A DNA stretch of 64,000 nucleotides, from contig VNKQ01000010.1 of NCBI GenBank assembly GCA_016508695.1, positions 1,240,001 to 1,304,000 of the forward strand, given 5' to 3'. This document shows, piece by piece, positions 32,413 to 43,243 of the stretch. A program made the position numbers and the translations under genes. Origin of the DNA: Hyphodiscus hymeniophilus. Taxonomy: Eukaryota > Ascomycota > Leotiomycetes > Helotiales > Hyphodiscaceae. The notes under the pieces were generated by a model. It was not told where the DNA came from. It did no database searches and worked only from the letters and a program-made list of their open reading frames with translations. Positions within the stretch are counted from its first letter, which is position 1, and the number at the start of each line of letters is the position of its first letter.

Positions 32413-33069
32413 TCATACCATCTCCCCAGTCAATAGACCATCACTCTCCTTCCAATGCCTCTCTCTCGCAATCCTCATCCTTTCTTCCTCCTCTCTATCA
32501 TGCTCATCAATAATTTCCTCAATATCAACCAGCTTTCCCGTCCTCGCCTCCTTAGAACTATCCATTCTCTCCTTCTTCTCCCTAATCACCCTTTCCCTCT
32601 CCTCCCTGCTCATACTCGGGCCTGCTCCTTTCTCCGTAACCGCCTGACTCAGCTTCGCATGCCTCGCCTCTCTCTGCGCCCTCTTCAAATCTCTTTGGAA
32701 CTTATCCTGGAACGGATTCCTACCCCCAACCCCAAGCACATAAGGATTCTGTCCAGAGTATCCCATAATCACCACTCTCCTGACCTCATCCAGCCTCAGC
32801 AGAACATCAAAGTTGTCGCGCACTAAAGCGTATTCGTGCAACTCGTAATCTTTCATACCTTCGCTGCCGTCTTGAGTGTACCAGATTATTCGGAGGGTGC
32901 CGGGATTCAGGAATTTAGGGACTTGCCCGGTCCAGGCTATTTTGAGACTGGATTTGAAGGAGCTCCAGTACGAGTAGAGGTAGGACTCTTGTTCTTCGGG
33001 GTGCGAGTCGAAGAATATTGTCTGAGAGCCGAAATTAACATTTGGTTCGGTCATTTTGCTGTTGTCCAC
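32413..33069 (-). CDS. conserved-looking protein of unknown function, 218 aa
   Basis: Intronless frame from ATG at 33069 (a second Met at codon 6 could serve instead). The N-terminal about 120 residues look globular, with many aromatic residues (SYLYSYWSSFKSSLKIAWTG, IWYTQDGSEGMKDYELHEYA, RRVVIMGYSGQNPYV). The C-terminal 80 residues are almost all charged (DKFQRDLKRAQREARHAKL..., REERERVIREKKERMDSSKEA) and should form a long helix or coiled coil. No signal peptide or membrane segment. I do not recognise the family. Composition and length favour a real gene; divergent from the dehydrogenase. Confidence 0.7.
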   Translation of the reverse strand: MDNSKMTEPNVNFGSQTIFFDSHPEEQESYLYSYWSSFKSSLKIAWTGQVPKFLNPGTLRIIWYTQDGSEGMKDYELHEYALVRDNFDVLLRLDEVRRVVIMGYSGQNPYVLGVGGRNPFQDKFQRDLKRAQREARHAKLSQAVTEKGAGPSMSREERERVIREKKERMDSSKEARTGKLVDIEEIIDEHDREEEERMRIARERHWKESDGLLTGEMV

Positions 33070-33454
33070 GCGCGAGCCTCAGCTTGATGGAGGATGGATT
33101 AGAAATTCAGTAGAGGGGTATAATGCCCTCCTGCGTTGTGAGGCAATTGGTGAGTCGTGAAGCCGAGGGATGGAAAAATGTCCTGATATGCGGCGACTGT
33201 GCTTAACAGAAGGTGGTTCCAACCTACCTTACAGTACCTACTGTAGGTAGAGTGATAAGAAATCAGAATGCTTGGCATCTTTCGTCACAGAGACAGAGCA
33301 CGGAAAAAGGTCCTAGCGTTCAGTCTAAACCCCGCAATTCCTAACGCAACTTTGAACCACCTTGAAGCTCTCCTAGATTATCTCCACAAATGGAAGAAAT
33401 AAAGCAAACGCCATGGTTCTGTGTTCCACTGACGACCTCAATCTGAGCATATGA
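33070..33454. promoter_or_regulatory. divergent promoter region with a hairpin
   Basis: 385 bp between the start codons of the 218-aa gene and the dehydrogenase. An imperfect palindrome CTACCTTACAGTA / TACTGTAGGTAG (33224-33236 and 33239-33250) can form a hairpin with one bulge. Confidence 0.5.
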
Positions 33455-34651
33455 ATGGCGATGGATGCCCAAGATGCAGTACTGTTTGAGCAAGGTCACA
33501 ACAATGGCGAAGCTATGTCGCCCGATAGCAGCAAGAGCAAGTTACAGCTGCCCTTGAGCTGTGATCCACCCGGACCTGCGAATCCTGCTAAACAGTTTGT
33601 ATGGATTGTAAGTAAATTCTTTCTACGTTCTCCTCATATATTCCATTTTTGTAGACGTCAAATCCATTGACCTTGTTTGAGATCGGCGATGCTGGAGCCG
33701 CTCGTTTAGAATCCAAGAAGTCATGCAGATACTTACGTCCTTTAGGTCTTCGGCGCCACAGGGCATATGGGCCGCTCCCTCACACGCTTCTGTCTCAACC
33801 AAAATGATCTTGTCGTCGCCGTCGGTCGAACTTTCGAGAACACCTTCGAATCTATGCAAGGCTGGCATGACAACTGCCTTGGCGCCCTCTGTGATGTTCG
33901 GGCTCGTGAATCCGTCGCCGAAGTCATCGAGAAGACGATCCAGCATTTTGGGCGAATTGATGTGATAGCAAACTGTTCTGGCTACGGCGTGATCGGAGCG
34001 TGTGAGGACCAGGATGAGCATGAAATTCGCAATCAGTTTGAGACGAACTTCATGGGTACTCTGCACATTATCCAATTGAGCTTGCCGTATTTCAGGGAGC
34101 AAGGCGCAGGGCGATATTTGATCTTCAGTAGCACGAGTGGTGCACTTGGTGTACCAGGATTGGGACCATATTGTGCAACGAAATATGCGGTGGAGGGTTT
34201 GATCGAGGCTATGCTTTACGAAATCGATAGCTTTAATATCAAGGCTACATTGGTGGAACCTGGCTTAGTGAGAAGAGATGAACTTGATTGGGCTTCAAAC
34301 CCGTTGCCTACTTGGGGACACTTCCTAATCAAGCCGGCAAGCGAGCCTTATGCTCATGCTACGAGCCCAGCCTTACATGCGAAGAGGATGGTGCAATGGT
34401 TGGGAGATAAGCAACCTACGAGTGCGGTGAAGTGTGCGGAATTAGTCTGGCAATTGGGACATTGCTCTTACCCACCGCTGAGGTTATTGCTGGGAAGCTA
34501 TGCCATCGAAAGCATTAGAGACCGCCTGAGGTCCATCATTGAGGAGTTGGAGGACTGGAAGCATTTGCACTTCCCCATATCCCTCGATGCTCAGCTCGAG
34601 GACAGGGATGAGGATGGCGATGACGCTGGAAAGGTGGAAATGGGGACATAA
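33455..34651 (+). CDS. short-chain dehydrogenase/reductase
   Basis: Classical SDR fold, NAD(P)(H)-dependent oxidoreductase of unknown substrate. Exons 33455-33607 and 33746-34651 (138-nt intron), 352 aa. The cofactor motif is VFGATGHMGRSL (a GxxGxxG variant starting at residue 52, immediately after the intron). Next are CDVRARESV (Asp of the adenine pocket), NCSGYGVIG, FSSTSG (catalytic Ser) and YCATKYA (catalytic Tyr and Lys), then LVEPGLVRRD. The first 50 residues are an unusual hydrophilic extension before the Rossmann fold; the ATG at 33455 was chosen as first in frame, but a start nearer the fold is possible. The acidic C-terminus (EDRDEDGDDAGKVE) is also atypical. Confidence 0.9.
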
Positions 34652-34819
34652 CGCAAAACGTATACTATTAGGGAATGTGGTATCATTGAATTGTTAAGAT
34701 CGTGTCCGTAGGCCGCTTGTCCTGCAGCGATGCAAAATTCAACCCCATGCGCCGCCAACCAACCTGAAAATAGCCCCCAAATACTCCAACTTATGCGGGA
34801 TCGTTTCCTTCATCCTCTA

Positions 34820-35621
34820 CTATCTTACGTCCGGTGCAGGTGCTGCTGCGACCGCAATTTCGTGGTTGATTGCGTCCGCTGATTCATCCCTCGGTCTTCC
34901 TTCGAATATCCTTCTCCACCAGATCGGTGGATCAAACGGACGAGAACCATTGTGTAGCGGCGGGTAGACATCCGAGAAGAAATACCAGACATGTCCGATC
35001 ACTACTCCCATTATCTCATCCTTTGGCACGGTGCCATGTAACACGAGGCTGAAACCCATCAATACCCATGGCAGATATGGAGCTGTGAAGACCAGCAGGC
35101 CTAGGAAACTCAGTCTGGTATCTGGGTTGCGCCTCGACCAAATGTACACGAGTGTGGAGGACAGTGGATGGCCAAGGAAGGGCATCGAGACCAACGGCGA
35201 AAGGCATATGAGGCATGTCGTTGCGTAAAGCAGTAACCAGGAGAATTGCGCTGGTGATCGACCAGCTGATTCCTCAAGTAATCGGGAATATCGAGTGAGG
35301 AAGAAGACGTGGAAGACGAGGTCTAGAGACAGAGGACCAAAGTAGAGGAAAGTTGTGAGAAGTCGCCAATACTGTAGATGGCATTAGCTGGAGGGTGGTT
35401 CCATGGAATTCACAGCGTACCTGAGACTTGACAAACACAGCTCGGAAACTGTAGAAGAGTTGGAAGGGTGTGACAATTTGACATTGAACCAAGGCACTCG
35501 TGAGAACTGTTGCGGTCGTCCACCATCTTGTGCAGAGTGGCATCTCCCAGAACCAGGTCTCGAGAGGGAAGCCAGCCTGCCCGCCAATTCCTCCATCGCC
35601 TCCTCCCATCATTTGATCCAT
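34820..35621 (-). CDS. DER1: Derlin (Der1-like), ER-associated degradation
   Basis: Rhomboid-pseudoprotease membrane protein of the ERAD retrotranslocation machinery. Exons 35621-35421 and 35371-34820 (49-nt intron), 250 aa. Family features are ETWFWEMPLCTRWWTTATVL near the N-terminus, QLFYSFRAVF, YWRLLTTFLYFGPLSLDLVFHVFFLTRYSRLLE, SWLLLYATTCL, PLVSMPFLGHPLSSTLVYIWSRRNP, and the GHVWYFFSDVYP block near residue 200. Around six hydrophobic segments are visible, and the tail is short and cytosolic-like. An N-terminal MDQMMGGGDGGIGGQ precedes the core. Shares a divergent promoter region with CENP-A. Confidence 0.94.
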
Positions 35622-36108
35622 AATGGCGGGGTTTCGTGAGATTGGGACAACTTGATAGATGCTCCGATGGCGATTACTCTGTGGATGAGCGAGGGACTTT
35701 CATTGATATGAAAAGAGGATGAAAGGTGGGTGGTGTTGGCTTTGCGATGAGCTGAAGTGGCCAGTTTGATGTGATAAGAAGAAAGGCTGACGAATATGGG
35801 GACCGTTGAGACCACGTAGCGCAGAATTCCCGTCGCCTCGGCAGCCTGATCATTTCGAGTAAACAACCTCAAACAAGACCTTATTACTAGAGAAGCAAAT
35901 GAGCATATGCAGAATACTGAGTTTTGACGTCGTCTGCTGAGTATTCCGAAACATTTTACGCGCGCAAGTCGCGTCAATTTACATTCTAGCTTCGACTTGG
36001 GTTCGATTGCTCCGGCCCAGCCTCCCACATTTGCAATCAACCATCCCAATCTGTCGTGTTCCTCAAGAAACTCCGAGACAACAAGGCGATCGAGGTCCCA
36101 TCTTCTCA
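35622..36108. promoter_or_regulatory. divergent promoter region DER1 / CENP-A
   Basis: 487 bp between the two starts. The CENP-A frame stays open upstream to 36007, so a longer N-terminus is conceivable. A TTTACGCGCGCAAGTCGCGTC stretch near 35955 carries ACGCG-type (MluI-like) and GCGCG sites that would fit cell-cycle control of a histone gene, but this is only suggestive. Confidence 0.4.
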
Positions 36109-36774
36109 ATGTCACAGGTTCAGAGGAAGCGACTCAGTCTCCAGCAATCGTCCACGCCTAGTTCTTCGCGCAAGCCGGGTCGTCCAAGTGCCGCTGCCAT
36201 GCCACCCAAGAAAGCTACAGCAAAGAAGGCCGCTGGGAAGAGCCCGGCAAGAGGAGGCATCGCAAAAAAGAAGTCGAGAGTCAGTTCAGGTAGCGCTATC
36301 GAGCGTGAGTACTCCCGGCGCGAGGTATCGCGCAGATCGAGACAAATGCCGCGTAAAGACAAAGCTGATCTTGGATTATGTAGCTGGTGATCCTGTCCCT
36401 GGTCGGAAGAAGAGAAGATATAGACCTGGAACACTTGCGTTGAAAGAGATCAGGAGATACCAGAATTCGACTGATCTCCTGCTGTTGAAACTTCCCTTCT
36501 CGAGACTGGTACGTCTTTCTCTATTTCAAGTTAAGTTCTTGCTAACTCCGATAACCAGGTTCGTGAGATTGCCATGACTCTCAGACCAGCTGGAGAAGAT
36601 ATGCGCTGGCAATCGCAAGCAATTCAAGCCCTCCAAGAAGCCGCGGAAGCGTTCCTGGTACACTTGTTTGAGGACACAAACTTATGCGCAATACATGCAA
36701 AACGCGTGACGATTATGCAGAAGGATATACAACTGGCTAGGAGAATTAGAGGCGCTTGGGGTGGGCTTGGTTGA
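36109..36774 (+). CDS. CSE4: centromeric histone H3 variant CENP-A (CenH3)
   Basis: Replaces H3 in centromeric nucleosomes. Exons 36109-36304, 36384-36508, 36559-36774; 178 aa. The histone fold reads RRYRPGTLALKEIRRYQNST, LLLLKLPFSRLVREIAMTLR, RWQSQAIQALQEAAEAFLVH, LFEDTNLCAIHAKRVTIMQK and DIQLARRIRGAWGGLG. CENP-A hallmarks against canonical H3 are the non-conserved N-tail, loop-1 around MTLRPAGEDMRWQS (longer than H3), and the C-terminal WGGLG in place of GERA. The N-tail (MSQVQRKRLSLQQSSTPSSSRKPGRP...) contains a lysine/alanine stretch AAAMPPKKATAKKAAGKSP; a Met at 36198 within it is an alternative start. Two introns of 79 and 50 nt. Confidence 0.95.
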
Positions 36775-37056
36775 GAAAGGTTGCCGAAGAGTTGGTTTTC
36801 TGCTGTTATTTTTGCTGCGTATCGATTAGGAGGTATAACAAGGGGCGTTGCGGATTCCACAAGGGCAACTATGTTTGTAAGATTGGGGCACGGCATGATG
36901 TGATTACAGTGCTGTCTATGGAGGGCATGAGTTATCAGTTGACTTTATCAATGCAGTTCTCTCTGAAGTGTCACTATTCGCTGCGTTCTGACTGGATGAA
37001 GACTGTTACAGAGTAATCTCCCAAACACCAAGTAAGTTCACGCTTGTCTTTTTTCC

Positions 37057-38203
37057 TCAAGAATATGTCACTGTTGTACCATCCTCTGCAGGCTCCAATA
37101 GCCTCCAAGCACACTTGATATTCTTTTGTGCGAACATATCCAAAATGACCATTGCAATGCCCTCAAAGTTGTTCGTCGCCAAGACCAATATGGTAGGTCC
37201 AGCCCCAGAAAGACATATTCCGCAAAGTCCTGGGTGCGACTTTGGCGTGACAGACTTTAAAATCTCCGGTAAACCAGGAATAAGTTCCTTCCTATAAGGT
37301 TGGTGGACCTTGTCCTGCATCGCCAAATATATCTGCTCAGCTTCAGGCGGTGACCTTCCCAGGGCCGAAGGGAGAAGCGCTATCCTTTGCAAGTTGAAGA
37401 CGACATCAGCCCGGGAGTAAGATGCTGGCAAGACACTCCGCGCTTTTGCTGTCGCAACTTCAAATTGTGGAATAATGGCTATGGCTTTAATTTCTTTGGC
37501 CCAGGGAAATTTGATGTAGTGTCCAATTCCAAAAGGTGGTTCGGGAGGGTTGAAGCCGGTGTCTAACCCTCCTGCTGGTTCCGGAAGTACTTCGCTGAGA
37601 GGGATCTCTTTCCTTTCTGTGTCTTCGGGGCTGAGGTCATTCAAGTACGTTCCCACAAATCCTCCGTAGAGCGCCGCTGCAACATTGTCCGGATGACGCT
37701 CTATGGATCCTTAGCACTGGCCGAGAAAGGGGAAGGGTGAAGCAAACCTATCATTAAGCAATAATCCAATAATCTCGCCTTGCTCAATCCCAGCTTGCCA
37801 ACTTCATTTCCAAGCACCACACCTGCCACCACTGCTGCACCTGAAGACCCTAGTCCTCGACCAAGAGGTATAGGATTGATGATGTGAACTCGGGTTTCTG
37901 ATGGGAACGCGCGGATTTTGTGACATCGAAGAACATAGAGAGCTGTCCTCGTGATCAAGTTGCTGTCTGCGCTCAACGGTACCTCCTCTGCCCCCTCGCC
38001 TTCGTACGTGATCACACAATTGAGAGGAGCCTCGGATATCCCGTCTACTACCTCAACTCTCAACTCGAGCCATATTGAGAGCGCCAGGCCGATTACGTCG
38101 AATCCTGGGCCTATGTTGGCTGAGGAGCATGGTACCTCTAGTTTTCGTTAGTGAGTCACATGTATTGAAAGAATGGCAAACTTGTCTAACTTATGGAGAT
38201 CAT
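37057..38203 (-). CDS. THR1: homoserine kinase
   Basis: GHMP kinase phosphorylating L-homoserine to O-phosphohomoserine in threonine synthesis. Exons 38203-38191, 38137-37748, 37700-37057; 348 aa. Coding begins MISIKVPCSSANIGPGFDVI, where the first intron (53 nt) splits codon 5 after a 13-nt first exon. The ATP loop is PIPLGRGLGSSGAAVVAG, then YCLMIERHPDNVAAALYGGF across the second intron and GLCGICLSGAGPTILVLA (motif 3). The splice donor of intron 1 is GTTAGA, weak, but CTAAC branch and CTAG acceptor are good and the junction restores the family N-terminus. Diverges from ADE5,7 with 298 bp between starts. Confidence 0.95.
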
Positions 38204-38501
38204 TTTAAGTGAGAAACTGGTCAAAGACGACTGTCAATGGGATAACAAATGAGGTAGGGGAATGACCCAAGTCACCCAATTTGGATAGTTGTGGTGGTTA
38301 TGGTGGTCTTCTTCTGGCAGCTTTGTTTTGGATTTTTCGGGGTAGACGTACTGTAAATGCCAGTCAGTGCCCCGCCATGTTGGCGCGGGGCAAGATTGTT
38401 ACTTACAGTCCTACGGTAAATTTTCTCTCACTCTTGCACGCTCCGCCACCCGCCAGAAAATTTTTGTCGTGCCTATTCCCAGCACATCGCAGCCCTTTAG
38501 A
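38204..38501. promoter_or_regulatory. bidirectional promoter THR1 / ADE5,7
   Basis: Only 298 bp separate the two start codons, linking threonine and purine synthesis genes. A TGACCCAAGTCACCC stretch and a TGACTGGC-like site near 38366 are present on either strand. Gcn4/Cpc1-type TGACTC elements would be expected: TGACTCAC occurs on the minus strand at about 38150-38157, inside THR1 intron 1. Confidence 0.45.
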
Positions 38502-41150
38502 ATGGAGCAACAACTTCGGATCCTTCTCATTGGCAATGGCGGGCGTGAACATGCACTGGCATGGAAATTGAGCCAATCCCCTCTCGTCGAGTCGATTATT
38601 GCCGTGCCAGGCAATGGAGGAACTGCGACTTGCCCAAAGGTCTCGAACGATGACACTGTTAAAGCAGACGACTACCATGGCCTGGTAGCATTGGCCCAAA
38701 GGCACAATGTGAATATGGTGGTTCCTGGCCCAGAAGCTCCATTGGTGGATGGAATTGAAGGATACTTCAGAGCAGTTGGCATTCGATGTTACGGACCTTC
38801 CAAGCTCGCGGCGCGTATGGAGGGAAGTAAGACCTTCTCCAAAGACTTCATGAAGAAGTACAACATTCCAACGGCAGCCTACGAGAACTTCTCCAACTAC
38901 GAAGACGCGAAGAGATACCTCGAAAGTGTTGATCATGATGTTGTTCTCAAGGCAAGCGGTTTGGCTGCAGGCAAGGGCGTCATTATTCCTACGACAAAGC
39001 TGGAGGCACAAAATGCCTTAAAGGAGATCATGTTAGACAAGGAATTCGGCTCTGCAGGAGACGAGATTGTAATAGAGGAATTTCTGGAAGGCGAGGAACT
39101 GAGTATTCTGAGCTTCTGCGATGGATTCACGTTCAAGTCATTACCTCCCGCCCAGGATCACAAGAGAATTTATGACGGAGATCAAGGCCCTAATACTGGA
39201 GGAATGGGATGCTATGCGCCTACGGCTATTGCAACAAAAACTCTCATCGACGAGGTTGAGCGTACAGTTCTCCAACCTACTATTGACGGCTTTATTAGAG
39301 AGCATATGCCTTTTCGAGGCACGCTTTTCACCGGCCTCATGATCACAAAGAACGGCCCCAAGGTTCTGGAATACAATGTTCGATTTGGAGACCCCGAGAC
39401 CCAGACGCTGCTGCCTCTCTTGAGTAGTGATACCGATCTTGCTGAGATTATGGTTGCCTGCACCGAGGGCTGGCTTAAAGCTGTCAACGTCAAGGTCGAT
39501 CAACAATCAAGTGCCACAGTCGTTGTGGCTGCAGGTGGTTACCCCGGATCATACGCCAAAGGCACCCCGATAAAGGTCAGCTCTCCTCCATCTAACACTA
39601 ATATCTTCCACGCCGGGACGATCATAAAGAATAAGGTGCTTCAGACGTCTGGGGGCCGAGTCATTGCTGCCCAAGCCGTTGCGGAGAATCTCGAAGGAGC
39701 AGTAAAAAATGCCTACGCAGCAGTTGTACTTATTGAGTTCGACAAGATGTTCTTCCGCAAGGATATTGCCCATCGCGCACTTAAACCGCAAACTACATTT
39801 AAAGAGGCTCTTACCTATGCTTCAGCTGGCGTGGATATTGATGCCGGGAATGTTTTTGTTAACCGAATCAAGAAGGCCGTTGCCTCTACAAAGCGAGCTG
39901 GTAATTTATCTCAATGTCCCAAAGGATTTTCGCTAACCGATCCTATAGGTGCCGATGCTGAGATTGGGGGCTTCGGTGGAGAGGTAGATCTCCAACTGGC
40001 AGGCTATACCAATGCCCCTGTTATGGTTGGTGCCATCGATGGCGTAGGAACAAAGCTTCTAATTGCCCAGGCAATGAAGAAGCATGACACAGTTGGCATC
40101 GATCTGGTCGCCATGAATGTTAACGACCTCATAGTTCAAGGCGCGGAGCCACTCATGTTTCTTGATTATTACGGCTGCAGCCAATTGAATTTGGAAATTG
40201 CAGCTGCGTTCGTCGAGGGCGTAGCTGCTGGGTGCAGAGATGCCAACTGCGCTCTAGTTGGGGGCGAAACTGCTGAGATGCCTGGCATGTAGTAAGTGCT
40301 CCTGAGCATCTGGTTTTAGATGATTAGGGGGCAAGGACCTCCCGCAATCCTTCAACAATCCAGATTATGTGGATAACCAGGATCAAATGTTAATTCGTGC
40401 TACAGCAAGAAAGAGGACTACGATGCTGCTGGAACAGCAATTGGGGCCATGTCAAAAGACCTGAGGCTACCTAGGCTGGAAGCTATGGCTGATGGGGATG
40501 TTTTAATTGGCTTAGCATCGGATGGTGTTCATTCGAATGGCTTTTCTCTTGTGCGGGCCATCATCAGAAGAGAAAATCGTGAGTTACTGGCTACTTCTTC
40601 GGTATCCCCTCCGTTGCTGCTTGGTCTACAGGCACACAGTATAATTGTTACTCTTTGCTACCAGATCCAACATATAGAATTAACGCTGACCCAAGACTTT
40701 ATCACAGTCTCTTACGACGAGGCTGCTCCCTGGTGCCCGTCCACGAGTATCGGCCTCAGTCTGCTGACACCAACCAAGATCTACGTCCGGTCATTGCTAC
40801 CCGTTATCAAGAAGAAGATCATACTTGGTTTGTCTCACATCACGGGTGGTGGCTTGACTGAAAATATCCCACGAATGCTACCCCCACATTTGACGGCTGA
40901 GGTAGATCTATCAACGTGGCAACTACCAGCAGTCTTTAAATGGCTGAAGCAAGCGGGGAACATTGCGTCGTTGGAGATGGGTAAAACCTTCAACAACGGT
41001 GTTGGCATGGTAGCGGTTGTGAAGAAGGAGAACCTCCACCAAGTCGTCAGCGAACTGACCTCTTCGGGAGAAACAGTATACACCATCGGTAGACTTGTAC
41101 CTAGAACAACCGAAGGTTGTGTACTAAAGAATCTAGAATCATGGGATTAG
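38502..41150 (+). CDS. ADE5,7: bifunctional phosphoribosylamine-glycine ligase / phosphoribosylformylglycinamidine cyclo-ligase
   Basis: Cytosolic purine-synthesis enzyme catalysing steps 2 and 5 of IMP synthesis (GARS and AIRS). Exons 38502-40291, 40406-40578, 40708-41150; 801 aa, as in yeast (802). GARS: LRILLIGNGGREHALAWKL at residue 5, GPEAPLVDGI, ATP-grasp KASGLAAGKGVI, EGEELSILSF, GGMGCYAPT and FGDPETQ. AIRS starts near residue 480: KRAGNLSQ..., VMVGAIDGVGTKLLIA, GIDLVAMNVNDLIVQGAEPLMFLDY, GGETAEMPGM, then LIGLASDGVHSNGFSLVR, HITGGGLTENIPR and GVGMVAVV. The last intron (40579-40707, 129 nt) is a multiple of three and lacks stops in frame; removing it gives the conserved RRENLSYDEAAPW. 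Catalytic motifs are complete. Confidence 0.96.
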
Positions 41151-41553
41151 ATACCTGGCAAGGCGTTTAGGAAACCAAAGGTGCGGTTAGAGAAGAACTG
41201 GGGCATGCGTTTGGGGTATCATGGGCGGTGGGACTTCAGTTGGGACTTCAGCTGGCATCAAAATACTCCCCGGTACATGGCAATGAAGTGGTGTTAAGCA
41301 CTGCATGGAGAATCGTCTAAGCCTTAAATTAACGAATTCGCGATCTTCTATACCGATTCAGGCTTCTCCTTAGGAACTGGAATATGGTATGTCAACCTGT
41401 TCAATGCTCTAATTTCAATACCTCCTCTGTTGGACAAGGAGCTTGTTTTTGCATGAAGAGATTACGGTCGATACAACTACAGCATACAATTAATGGTAGT
41501 GCTGAGTAAAGTCGTACTCGATGCTTGATGTTTTCTAACTCTAGTCAGTCGCT
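41151..41553. other. convergent 3' region ADE5,7 / monooxygenase
   Basis: 403 bp; 3' ends of two convergent genes. A short direct duplication TGGGACTTCAG occurs twice near 41229-41251. Nothing else seen. Confidence 0.4.
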
Positions 41554-43243
41554 TCATTTGGTGGGAGGTAGTTTCCAAGGGCATACCAGCAGGAACGCCT
41601 TTGTACCTTCGTCGTCTCCCTCTAGCTCCTTCAAGATATGCAAAAACCTATCAGTCTCCAGGACGGTGTCTGGGTCTGAATTTGCAATGCGATTCATGTT
41701 TTTCACCGACCGCGAATCCACAAATTTCAGAAACTTCTCTCTTCGTATCTCGGCATAGAGATCCAAAATTTCGTCTCCCGCACGACCATCGTAAACTCCA
41801 ATCAAACAGTCCGCAAGACCGCCAATATCAAGAACGCCTGACATGCAACCATACCCTCCCCAAGGATTACAAACGTGTGCAGCATCAGCGGCAAGGAGGA
41901 CCCTGCCTTTTCTCATCGTGTCGACACATCGATTGTGGATACGAAACTGATTAGTCTGGGTAATTTTGTAGTCGCCTGGCTTTGGATTGCCGGGGAGGAG
42001 CTTCTCGAATGCTACCTTTCGTCGTTCAATGTATTCTTCGTCTGAAAATCCTGTCGTATCGCCATAGGTTACTCGCCTAAACATCAAAATCTCAGAGTTA
42101 GCGTTGTCTCATACGGTACCAGTTAAGAGTCCAGGACGATACTTTGAGAGAATCTAATCTCTGGACGGCCTAGAGATAGTCAACCCTTCTAAGGCATTTG
42201 GGTTAGGAAAGTGTTGCTCCGAGCATTAGACTTACCAGAGGCCGCCTGGCTTACGCTTTGCGATCAAGCCCCAGAACTCCGGATCAATCTGGAGTCACGT
42301 CAGCTTGATTGGTTGAGGTATTCACAGCGTAGCGATGTTTGGCTTGAGTATGAGGGTCTCAGGCAGCCCTTGGGGTTGCTGTAATGCGCCGGTCGAAGCA
42401 GCAAAGGGACAATATACCATATAGTTCCCTCCATCCCAGCCATGCTTTTCAAATCCATCATACCAGACCTTTGGCATATCAGCATTTTCAAGCACAGCCA
42501 AACCCGGTGACCTACATTCTGAACGAGGAGACGGCAATCAAAAGTCTGCCCAGGCCAGTTTCGTCCAAACAACGACTTCCTCACGGTGCTACTGCCTCCA
42601 TCACATCCAATAACGTAATCAGCCTCGAATCTTTTATTCTCTTCATTTTCGACTTCAACATCTACCCAAGCTTTTCCTTCGTCCTGGCCCAAGTCCACCA
42701 CCTTATGACCGAATTTGATATCAATCAATCCTTTACCTCTTTCCATGCAGTGCTTGAACATAATTTGCAGAATCTCATTGAGGGGTAATATCGTCATCCG
42801 ATCGGGGTGGTCTTTGACAACAGATAGATCAATCCCGGTCAAGCGTTGATGGTCGCTGACTCGACGCCAGCAAATGCCTGGGAAGCTGTCAATGCTCACG
42901 GCACGAATGTCGTCCAAGATGCCTGCTCGACGGAAAATCTTGGTGGCTGGGACTCCATATCTGCACCCAGAAGCTGACTTAGTAATTGTCCTTCACATGA
43001 TATTTCAAGATGATTGGTTCCTCAGTTACGTACTGGGTTGCACGGAGTCGTTCGTCGAGGCGGTCCCAGGCTTCAAGTACAGTTGATGGAATTCCACGCT
43101 GTGAAAGAAGGAGAGCGAGGAGAAGACCTGCAGGCCCTGCTCCTACAATGAGGATCTATTTAACGCGTTACCCGGAACTCATTCATGTGGGACTGGGAAT
43201 ATTGGTAAGGGCCTGTTACCTTTTCAAATGGTTTCGAGTCCAT
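41554..43243 (-). CDS. class A flavin-dependent monooxygenase (aromatic hydroxylase-like)
   Basis: FAD/NAD(P)H hydroxylase of the PHBH fold, substrate unknown. Exons (minus strand) 43243-43220, 43155-43034, 42960-42516, 42468-42418, 42288-42236, 42076-41554; 405 aa. FAD-binding ILIVGAGPAGLLLALLLSQR is at residue 9 directly after the 24-nt first exon. The second motif reads YVIGCDGGSSTVRKSL and the third RVLLAADAAHVCNPWGGYGC (AD instead of the usual GD). Splicing of the small exons gives NVWYDGFEKHGWDGGNYM-IDPEFWGLIAKRKPGGLW-RVTYGD, continuous with the family. The protein ends soon after the FAD domain (CPWKLPPTK), so it lacks the C-terminal thioredoxin-like domain of phenol hydroxylases. It is the last intact gene before the AT-rich block, in an accessory-looking position. 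Confidence 0.88.
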
